This document shows, piece by piece, positions 50,240 to 58,400 of a stretch of 64,000 nt of DNA. Position numbers and translations under genes: made by a program. The first letter of the stretch is position 1. Each line of letters opens with the position of its first letter. The notes under the pieces are model-generated. The model searched no databases. It worked only from the letters and a program-made list of their open reading frames with translations, and was not told the DNA's origin. Location: positions 322,029-386,028 of the forward strand of contig NZ_QAJM01000016.1 of NCBI RefSeq assembly GCF_003852405.1, in the 5' to 3' direction. The stretch comes from Pseudomonas sp. KBW05. Its GTDB lineage: Bacteria > Pseudomonadota > Gammaproteobacteria > Pseudomonadales > Pseudomonadaceae.

Positions 50240-51988
50240 ATGCGTGAACAACAAGATCACACCTTCAGCACCCACGATGGCGTCGAGCTGTTCTACCGCC
50301 ACTGGCCGGCCACCGCGAACGACGGGCCGCGCAAGGCCATCGTGTTGTTCCATCGCGGCCACGAGCATTCGGGGCGTATCGCGCACCTGGTGGATGAATT
50401 GGACCTGCCGCAGTTCGACTTCTTCGCCTGGGACGCCCGCGGCCACGGCCAATCCCCCGGCGAGCGCGGCGACAGCCCCAGCTTTGCCACCAGCGCCCGC
50501 GATGTGCAGACCTTTTGCGACCACATCGGCGCTACCCACGGCATCGAAGAAGAAAACTTCGCGGTCATCGCGCAAAGCGTCGGCGCGGTGATCGCGGCCA
50601 CGTGGGTGCACGATTACGCGCCGAAGATCCGCGCCCTGGTGCTCGCCTCCCCGGCGTTCAAGGTCAAGCTCTACGTGCCCTTCGCCCGCCCGGGCCTGGC
50701 GCTGATGCGCAAGTTTCGCGGCAATTTTTTCGTCAACAGCTACGTCAAGGCCAAGTTCCTCAGCCATGACCCGGAACGCGTGGCGTCCTACGACAGCGAT
50801 CCGCTGATCACCAAGGCGATCTCGGTGAATGTGCTGCTCGGCCTGTACGAAGCCGCCGACCGGGTTGTAGCCGACGCCCAGGCGATCCAGGTGCCGACCC
50901 AGTTGTTGGTCTCTGGCTCTGACTTCGTGGTGCATCGCAAACCCCAGCAGCAATTTTTCGACCGCCTCGGCAGCCTGAAAAAAGAGCTGCATATCCTCCC
51001 CGGCTTTTTCCACGACACCCTCGGCGAACGCGACCGCGCCACTGCCGTGAGCAGCGCCAAGCGTTTTATCCTGCAAAACTTCGCCCACCCGCTGGACCGC
51101 GCTTCGCTGCTGGACGCCGACAAGATCGGCGCCACCTGCGCCGAGTCCGAAGCCCTCGCCGCGCCGCTGCCACGCAACTCCCTGCGCGACCTCTACTGGC
51201 GCCTGACCCGCGCCAGCATGGGCTTGGGCAAGAACCTGTCGGCCGGCGTGAAGCTGGGTTTCGACACCGGCTTCGACTCCGGCAGCACCCTCGACTACGT
51301 GTACCGCAACAAGCCCACCGGCAAAGGCGGGCTGGGCCGGATGATCGACACCAATTACCTCAACTCCATTGGCTGGCGCGGCATTCGCCAGCGCAAGCTG
51401 AACGTCGAGGAATTGCTGCGCCTGGCCATGGCCAAGCTACGTGGGGATGATCGCGACGTGCGCATCGTCGATATCGCCGCCGGCCACGGGCGCTACATCC
51501 TGGAAGCCTTGCAGGGTGTGTCGCCGTTGCCGGAATCGATCCTGCTGCGCGACTACAGCGACATCAACGTGCGTGACGGTGGCGCGCTGATCCGCGAAAA
51601 AGGCCTGGGGGATATCGCGCAATTCGTCAAAGGCGATGCATTTGACCGTGCCGATCTGGCGGCGCTGGCGCCCAAGCCGACGCTGGCGGTGGTGTCCGGG
51701 CTGTACGAGCTGTTTGCCGATAACACGATGGTCGGCGGCTCGCTGGCCGGCCTTGCCGAAGCGGTGGAGCCCGGTGGCTATCTGGTCTACACCGGCCAGC
51801 CATGGCACCCGCAGCTGGAACTGATCGCCCGCGCGCTGACCAGCCACCGCCAGGGCCAGGCCTGGGTGATGCGCCGGCGCAGCCAGGCGGAAATGGATCA
51901 ACTGGTCGAGGCCGCGGGCTTTCGCAAGATCACCCAGCGTGTGGATGAGTGGGGCATCTTTACCGTGTCCCTGGCACAGAAGATCTGA
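50240..51988 (+). CDS. Fused alpha/beta hydrolase and SAM methyltransferase (YnbC-like)
   Basis: A 582-residue cytoplasmic fusion. Residues ~1-280 are a lysophospholipase/monoacylglycerol-lipase-like hydrolase (LFHRGHEHSGRIAHLVDEL; nucleophile Ser in VIAQSVGAVIAA). Residues ~310-582 are a class I methyltransferase with SAM loop IVDIAAGHGRYILEAL. The two activities suggest remodelling of a lipid product. E. coli YnbC has the same fusion and setting. Eleven bp after the phosphatidyltransferase gene. Confidence 0.87.
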   Translation: MREQQDHTFSTHDGVELFYRHWPATANDGPRKAIVLFHRGHEHSGRIAHLVDELDLPQFDFFAWDARGHGQSPGERGDSPSFATSARDVQTFCDHIGATHGIEEENFAVIAQSVGAVIAATWVHDYAPKIRALVLASPAFKVKLYVPFARPGLALMRKFRGNFFVNSYVKAKFLSHDPERVASYDSDPLITKAISVNVLLGLYEAADRVVADAQAIQVPTQLLVSGSDFVVHRKPQQQFFDRLGSLKKELHILPGFFHDTLGERDRATAVSSAKRFILQNFAHPLDRASLLDADKIGATCAESEALAAPLPRNSLRDLYWRLTRASMGLGKNLSAGVKLGFDTGFDSGSTLDYVYRNKPTGKGGLGRMIDTNYLNSIGWRGIRQRKLNVEELLRLAMAKLRGDDRDVRIVDIAAGHGRYILEALQGVSPLPESILLRDYSDINVRDGGALIREKGLGDIAQFVKGDAFDRADLAALAPKPTLAVVSGLYELFADNTMVGGSLAGLAEAVEPGGYLVYTGQPWHPQLELIARALTSHRQGQAWVMRRRSQAEMDQLVEAAGFRKITQRVDEWGIFTVSLAQKI

Positions 51989-51990
51989 GC

Positions 51991-53289
51991 ATGCGCGAAC
52001 CCGGTTTATTGAAACCTGCCGTCCTTTGGCTGCTGCTATTGGCACCGCTGTTTTTCAGCACCTACGGCTTTGCCACCTGGGTCACCAGCCAGCGCAGCGA
52101 CGTTGGCACTATGGTGTTCGGCTGGGAAACCCATATGCCGTTTTGGGCGTGGACCATCGTGCCCTACTGGTCCATCGACTTGCTCTACGGGTTCTCCCTG
52201 CTGCTGCCCAACACCCGGCATGAGTTGAAGCAGCACGCGTTGCGGCTGCTCTCTGCGCAGCTTATTGCGGTGAGCTGCTTCCTGATCTGGCCGCTGCGCT
52301 TCACCTTCGAGCGGCCGGAGCTGGATGGTGTGTTCGGCTGGCTGTTTGCCGTGTTGGCCGGCTTCGACAAACCGTTCAACCAGGCTCCGTCGCTGCATAT
52401 CGCCCTGCTGGTGATTCTGTGGGTCATGTACCAGCGTCATACCCAGGGTGTGTGGCGTTGGGTGGTGCATGGCTGGTTTGCGTTGATCGGTGTTTCGGTG
52501 CTGACCACTTATCAACATCACTTTATCGACTTACCCACAGGCGCCCTTGCAGGGTGGATTTGCGTGTGGTTGTGGCCGGTGGAGCATCCCAGCCCGCTGC
52601 TGAATGCCTCACTCACGCGGGACCACAAACGCTGGCGGCTTGGCGTGCGCTACGGCCTGGGGGCGTTGATCTTGGCGATCCTGGCCTTTGTCATGGGCGG
52701 CACCTGGCTGTGGCTACTGTGGCCGGCGGTTTCCCTGGCCTTGATCAAGGCGAACTACTTTGTGCTGGGCGCAGCGGGTTTCCAGAAGCGCGCCGATGGC
52801 CAACTGACGCCGGCCGCACGCTGGCTGTATGCGCCGTATCTGGCAGCGGCGTGGATCAATTCACGCCTGTGGACACGCAAGCATCCACAACCCGACCTGA
52901 TTGTGGATAACGTCTGGCTCGGGCGTATTCCTACGACACGTGAGCAAGAACCCTTCAAGGCCATCGTCGATCTCTGCGCCGAATTGCCGATTGATCCACA
53001 GGGCCGCGCCTATCAATCCATCCCCGTACTGGACCTGATCGCGCCAACACCCGCCGAATGCCTGCACGCCGCACAAGCCATCGAGCGCTTGTGCGCCAGC
53101 GGCCCGCTGCTGGTGTGCTGCGCCCTCGGCTATTCGCGCAGCGCCACCGCCGTGGCCGCGTGGCTGCTGCACAGCGGGCGCGCCGCGACGGTGGAGGAGG
53201 CGCTGACTATTATTCGTACAGCGCGGGCCGATGTGGTCCTGCACCCCGCTCACCGTGAAGCTTTGGAGGGTTTGCCCCATGCCCGCTGA
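51991..53289 (+). CDS. PAP2 phosphatase fused to dual-specificity phosphatase (YnbD-like)
   Basis: A 432-residue membrane protein. The N-terminal ~250 residues form a PAP2-like domain (ERPELDG, NQAPSLHIALL, YQHHFIDLPTG). The C-terminal ~140 residues form a dual-specificity/tyrosine phosphatase domain with the P-loop CALGYSRSATAVAAW. It likely dephosphorylates a phospholipid phosphate intermediate. ATG 51991 follows the preceding stop by 2 bp. Overlaps the next gene by 11 bp. Confidence 0.87.
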   Translation: MREPGLLKPAVLWLLLLAPLFFSTYGFATWVTSQRSDVGTMVFGWETHMPFWAWTIVPYWSIDLLYGFSLLLPNTRHELKQHALRLLSAQLIAVSCFLIWPLRFTFERPELDGVFGWLFAVLAGFDKPFNQAPSLHIALLVILWVMYQRHTQGVWRWVVHGWFALIGVSVLTTYQHHFIDLPTGALAGWICVWLWPVEHPSPLLNASLTRDHKRWRLGVRYGLGALILAILAFVMGGTWLWLLWPAVSLALIKANYFVLGAAGFQKRADGQLTPAARWLYAPYLAAAWINSRLWTRKHPQPDLIVDNVWLGRIPTTREQEPFKAIVDLCAELPIDPQGRAYQSIPVLDLIAPTPAECLHAAQAIERLCASGPLLVCCALGYSRSATAVAAWLLHSGRAATVEEALTIIRTARADVVLHPAHREALEGLPHAR

Positions 53290-53722
53290 TATGGAACTCC
53301 AGGTCGTTGCCAGCCTGCTGCGCCGTGGCCGTTCGCTGGATCAGTTATCCACAGGCCTGACCCTGCTCGGCGTCCTGTTCGGCCTGGCCCAACTGTTGAT
53401 GGCCAGTATTACGCCAATCTGCCTGCTGCTCAGCCTGTGGATGATTATCCTCGGCCTGCTGCAAAAGTACTGGGCGCTGCGCGTGGCTTTCGATGCCGAT
53501 CTGTTCGCCCTGCTCGCCCGCGATACCGAACGCACCGCCGACCTCGACCAGGCTCTGCAAACCCTTGGCCTGCAATCGCCCAAGCGCGCTGGCCGGCCGT
53601 GGACCGAGCGCCGTCGCGGCGCCCTCAAACTGCTGCGCAAACAAGCATGGCTGCTGGGCGCGCAAGCACTGCTGACCCTCAGCGTGATCCTCGCCAGCCC
53701 TTGGCTGCCTTTCGCCGGATAA
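53279..53722 (+). CDS. Small membrane protein of the phospholipid operon
   Basis: A 147-residue protein of no recognised family, with about three hydrophobic segments (LTLLGVLFGLAQLLMA, PICLLLSLWMIILGLLQKYW, GAQALLTLSVILASPWLPFA) and a basic cytoplasmic loop. Tight overlap with the phosphatase gene and a 9-bp gap to the acyltransferase gene tie it to lipid metabolism. ATG 53279 is chosen by overlap position. Confidence 0.68.
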   Translation: MPADMELQVVASLLRRGRSLDQLSTGLTLLGVLFGLAQLLMASITPICLLLSLWMIILGLLQKYWALRVAFDADLFALLARDTERTADLDQALQTLGLQSPKRAGRPWTERRRGALKLLRKQAWLLGAQALLTLSVILASPWLPFAG

Positions 53723-53731
53723 GGAATCCCC

Positions 53732-54352
53732 ATGTTCGAACCCGTGGTCGCCACGCTGATTACCTCCATGGCCCGCACCGTCACCGGCGCCCGCAGCCTG
53801 TGGCTCGGCTGCGCGCCGGTGCCGGTGCAACGCATCTACTTCGCCAACCACAGCAGCCACGGCGACTTCGTGCTGCTGTGGGCCTCGTTGCCGCAGAACC
53901 TGCGCAAGTTCACGCGCCCGGTGGCCGGCAGCGATTACTGGAGCAAGAGCGCCCTGCGTCGTTACATCATCAACCGCGTGTTCAACGGCGTGCTGATCGA
54001 CCGTGAGCGCAAAGACCCTGTGGATAACCCTTTGCAGCCCATGCTGGCCGCGCTGGAAGGCGGCGACTCGCTGATCCTGTTTCCCGAAGGCACGCGCAAC
54101 CTGGAAGACGGCCTGCTGCCATTCAAAAGCGGCCTCTATCACCTGGCAAAAAGTTACCCACAGGCCGAACTGGTGCCCGTGTGGATAGCCAACCTCAACC
54201 GGGTCATGCCCAAGGGCCGTGTACTGCCGCTGCCTTTGTTGTGCACCACCAGCTTCGGCGCACCGTTGCACCTGGAAGAAGGCGAAGACAAAGCGGCCTT
54301 CCTCGCCCGTACCCGCGACGCCCTGCTCGCCCTCGCTCCGGAGCATTCCTGA
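53732..54352 (+). CDS. 1-acyl-glycerol-3-phosphate acyltransferase family protein (PlsC-like)
   Basis: A 206-residue acyltransferase with motif I NHSSHGDFVLLW (HxxxxD form), motif III LFPEGTRNLEDGLLPFKSGL and motif IV VPVWI. It acylates lysophosphatidate-like acceptors at the inner membrane. It is short for PlsC and operon-encoded, so it is probably dedicated to the same unusual lipid. Confidence 0.86.
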   Translation: MFEPVVATLITSMARTVTGARSLWLGCAPVPVQRIYFANHSSHGDFVLLWASLPQNLRKFTRPVAGSDYWSKSALRRYIINRVFNGVLIDRERKDPVDNPLQPMLAALEGGDSLILFPEGTRNLEDGLLPFKSGLYHLAKSYPQAELVPVWIANLNRVMPKGRVLPLPLLCTTSFGAPLHLEEGEDKAAFLARTRDALLALAPEHS

Positions 54353-54353
54353 T

Positions 54354-55286
54354 ATGCATAGCCAGACCATAATGCTGTTCGGCGGCATCGGCGCGATCCT
54401 GGTCCTCGCCTCGCTGATCGGCCTGATCCTCAAACTGCGCACCCGTGGCACGCCCAACGCGGTGATCGACAACCTCAACGCGCGCATCAACGCCTGGTGG
54501 GTAATGGTGGTGGTGATCGGCATCGCCTTCTGGCTCGGCACGGGCGCGGTGATCCTGCTGTTCTACGCGGTGTCGTTCTACGCCCTGCGCGAATTCCTTA
54601 CCCTTACCCCCACCCGCCGCAGCGACTACCCGGCGCTGGTGGCGGCGTTCTACCTGGCGCTGCCGTTGCAATACCTGCTGATCTTCGCGGACTGGTACGG
54701 GCTGTTCTCGATCTTCATCCCGGTGTACGTGTTCCTGCTGCTGCCGATCCTCGCTTCGCTGGGCGGTGACAGCACGCACTTTCTGGAACGTGCGTCGAAG
54801 GTGCAGTGGGGCCTGATGATCGCGGTGTTCTGCGTGTCCTTCGTGCCCGCCCTGCTCACCCTCGACATCCCCGGCTACGAAGGCCGCAACCTGTTGCTGA
54901 TTGCCTACCTGGTAATCGTGGTGCAGCTGTCGGACGTGCTCCAGTACGTCTGTGGGAAGTTGTTCGGCAAACACAAGATCGCGCCCAACCTGTCGCCGTC
55001 CAAGACCGTGGAAGGCTTTGTCGGCGGGATCTTGCTGTCATCCCTGATCGGCGCGGCGCTGTGGTGGACCACGCCGTTCAACCCGTGGCAGTCGTTCCTG
55101 ATCGCGCTGTTGATCAATCTGCTGGGGTTTGCTGGCGGCATCGTGATGTCGGCGATCAAGCGCGACCGGGGTGTGAAGGATTGGGGGCATATGATCGAGG
55201 GGCATGGCGGGATGCTGGATCGGTTGGACTCGGTGTGTTTTGCGGCGCCGATTTTCTTTCATCTGGTGCGGTTCTGGTGGACCTGA
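54354..55286 (+). CDS. Phosphatidate cytidylyltransferase (CdsA-like, YnbB-like)
   Basis: A 310-residue membrane enzyme making CDP-diacylglycerol from phosphatidate and CTP. It has about eight helices and the CdsA signature near the C-terminus (NLSPSKTVEGFVGG...SAIKRDRGVKDWGHMIEGHG GMLDRLDS). It supplies the donor for the phosphatidyltransferase at the operon start. ATG 54354 lies 1 bp after the previous stop. It is probably a second cdsA; the housekeeping copy is usually in the rseP-bamA region. Confidence 0.9.
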   Translation: MHSQTIMLFGGIGAILVLASLIGLILKLRTRGTPNAVIDNLNARINAWWVMVVVIGIAFWLGTGAVILLFYAVSFYALREFLTLTPTRRSDYPALVAAFYLALPLQYLLIFADWYGLFSIFIPVYVFLLLPILASLGGDSTHFLERASKVQWGLMIAVFCVSFVPALLTLDIPGYEGRNLLLIAYLVIVVQLSDVLQYVCGKLFGKHKIAPNLSPSKTVEGFVGGILLSSLIGAALWWTTPFNPWQSFLIALLINLLGFAGGIVMSAIKRDRGVKDWGHMIEGHGGMLDRLDSVCFAAPIFFHLVRFWWT

Positions 55287-55318
55287 CCCACTACTCTCAA
55301 GCCAAACAAAAATCAAAA

Positions 55319-55408
55319 TGTGGGAGCGGGCTTGCTCGCGAAAGCGGTGATTCAGCCACTTGATAGGTCGGCTGACACACCGCCTTCGCGAGCAAGCCCG
55401 CTCCCACA
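55319..55408. repeat. REP-type inverted pair
   Basis: Inverted copies of GGGAGCGGGCTTGCTCGCGA, the same family as 6.3 and 25.3 kb, directly after the phospholipid operon. Confidence 0.85.
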
Positions 55409-55486
55409 AATGACTTGGCACCTCCACGTCATCTTTTGTATCAAAGACGCTGTAAGATACGCCGCACTTAGCCAGGGATGCTCACC

Positions 55487-58400
55487 ATGTTCGACTCGTT
55501 CAAAACGATCTGCCGCCGTTTATTCGGTGCATTAGCGTCGGTGGTGGGTGCCCTGTTCGGCCAATGGCGTCCGCCGTTCTGGCTGCGCGCCATCGGCGAT
55601 GGCGTGCTGGCGCTCGGCCATAAGGCTCGCGCTTATCCGCGCCAGGCCGGGGCCGGCGTGTTGGGCCTGGTGCTGCTGGCTGCCGCCGGGTTCTACGGCT
55701 GGCAGTGGTACTCCCATCTGCCCAAGCCGCACACCGTGAGTTATTCGCTGCACAAGCCCAATCTCACCGACTACACCCAGCCCACGCCGGTTGTGGATAA
55801 CTTGCAGGTGCGGTTCGCCGAGTCCGTGGCTCCGCTGGCGGCGATTGGCAAGCCGGTGAGCGCAGGCATCACCCTCAAACCGAGCGTCGCGGGCACGTGG
55901 CGCTGGTCCGATGACCGCACATTGTTGTTCGTGCCGGAGAAAGACTGGCCCATCGACGCCGGTTACACCCTGGACCTGGCGAAGAAAAACCTGTTGGCCG
56001 ACGGCGTATTGCTCGACCAATACAGTGCACAGTTCTCCACCCAACCGTTCCGCGCCACCCTGGCGCAAAACGAGCTGTATCAGGACCCGTCCAATCCGAC
56101 GCTGAAACAGCTGGTAGCCACCTTCCATTTTTCCCACCCGGTGGATGAAGACAGCCTGCGCAAACGCGTGACGGTTACCCTCGGCAAAGGCCTGGCCTAC
56201 CGCGACGCCCAGTTGCCCAACCGCCCGGAAATCACCTTCGACGAGAAAAAACTCAACGCCTACGTGCGCTCCGCCGCCCTCGCCACCCCGCTGGAAAGCA
56301 CCCCGGTCAGCGCCAAGCTCGACGAAGGCCTCAAGGCCCGCGACGGTGGCAACGCCAGCACTGCGCCGCTGGTGGCCGAAGTCACCGTGCCCGGGCGTTA
56401 TCGCCTGACCTTTACCGGCGCAGAAGTGAGCTTTGTCGACAACGAACGCGGCGAGCCGGAGCCGGTGCTGATGTTCAGCAGCTCCAGCGCGGTAGCCGAT
56501 GACACCATCGCCGCTAAGGTGCAGGCCTGGCTGCTGCCGGAAAAAGCCGAAGACGACACGCGCCCCTACAACAGCAACGACATCGACGACGCCCTGCTCG
56601 CCCGCAGCAGCAAGGTCAACCTGACCCACGTGCCCAGCGTCGAACCGCTGAACACCCTGCACGCCTTCAAGTTCAAGGCGCCAGCCGGTCGGGCTCTCTA
56701 CGTGCGCGTGCCCGCCAACCTGGAAGCCATCGGCGGCTATCTGGCGAAGAATCCTACGGCGTCGCTGATCAGCATGCCGGCGTATCCGCGCACGTTGCAG
56801 TTCCTGTCTGACGGCGCATTGCTCAGCCTCAATGGCGAAAAACGCCTGGGCTTCATGGCCCGTGGCGTGCCCGGCGCCCATGTGGAAATCGCCCGCCTGC
56901 TGCCCAACCAGTTGCAACACCTGGTGGACCAGAGCAGCGGCAGCTTTGCCCGGCCGAATTTCGGCAACGAGTACTTCGATCGCATGGTGGAGCGTCAGTC
57001 ACTGGACATCCCGCTGTCCTCCAATGACCCGGCGAAAACCGTCTACGACAACGTCGACCTCGGCCACTACCTCACCGCCAACGGCGGCCGGCGCGGCATC
57101 TTTGTGCTCAAGCTCAGCCCGCAGGATGAGCCGGTCGAGCGCACCTTCGAATACGACCGCAGCAGCACCAGCGACCTGCGGTTTATCGTGGTGACGGACC
57201 TGGGCATCATCGCCAAGCGCTCCAGCGATGGCAGCCATGACGTGTATGTGCAATCCATCGGCAACGGTTCGCCGGTGTCGGATGCGCAAGTCGATATCAT
57301 CGGCCGCAACGGCTTGCCGGTCAGCAGCGGGCGCACCGACGCCGAAGGCCACGCGCATTTTGCCAAGCTGGATGAACTGCGCCGTGAGAAAACGCCTCTG
57401 ATGTATGTCGTCACCCGCGGCAACGATCAATCCTTCCTGCCGATTGCCCGTCAGTCCCAGCAGCTGGATTTGTCGCGCTTCGACGTAGGCGGTCTGGAAG
57501 AGGACGGCGCGATTGATCGCCTTAGCGCCTACCTGTTTACCGACCGTGGTCTGTACCGCCCGGGCGAAACCGCGCACTTGGGCATGATCGTACGCAGCGG
57601 TAACTGGCAAGGCGCCTTGCAAGGCCTGCCGGTGGAGCTGCAAATCACCGACCCACGCGGCCTGGAAGTGATCCGCCAGCCGCTGAAGCTGTCCGCCAGC
57701 GGTTTTGAGACCTTTGATTTCCCCAGCAGCGAAGTCGCCCCCGCCGGGGAATACACCGCGACCTTGCAGTTGATTGGCCAGAAGCAGACCCGCACCGACC
57801 TGGGCAGCGTGAGCTTCAAGGTCCGCGACTTCGAACCGGACCGCATGAAGGTCAGCCTGAGCCTGCACGACACCCCCGTGCAGGGCTGGATTCCACCGGA
57901 TCAGGTGGTGGCCAAAGTCACCGCGATGCACCTGTTCGGCGCCCCGGCCGCTGGCCGTCGAGTCACTGCAAAGATGTCTCTGAGCCCAACACTCGCGGCC
58001 TTCGAGCGCTACCCCGACTACCGCTTCCGCCTCAACGACGGCCTGGAAGACGCCACTACCGAAGACCTGGCCGAAACCACCGTGGACGACAACGGCCAGG
58101 CGGTGCTCGACCTCAACCTGCAACGTTTCGCCAACAGCACCTATCGCTTGCAAGTCATGACCCAGGTGTTCGAAGCCGAGGGCGGTCGCAATGTGGCGGC
58201 GCAAAGTGCGTTGCTGGTGTCGTCCGCACCTTACCTTGTGGGTGTGAAAAGTCAGGATTCGCTGTCGTACGTCGCCAAGGATGCGCCGCGCCAGGTGCAA
58301 TGGCTGGCCGTCGCGCCAGACCTTTCGCCGGTAGCCGTGGACGGCCTGACCAGCGAAGTGGTCGAGCACCGCTACGTGTCGGTACTGGTGAAACAGTCCA

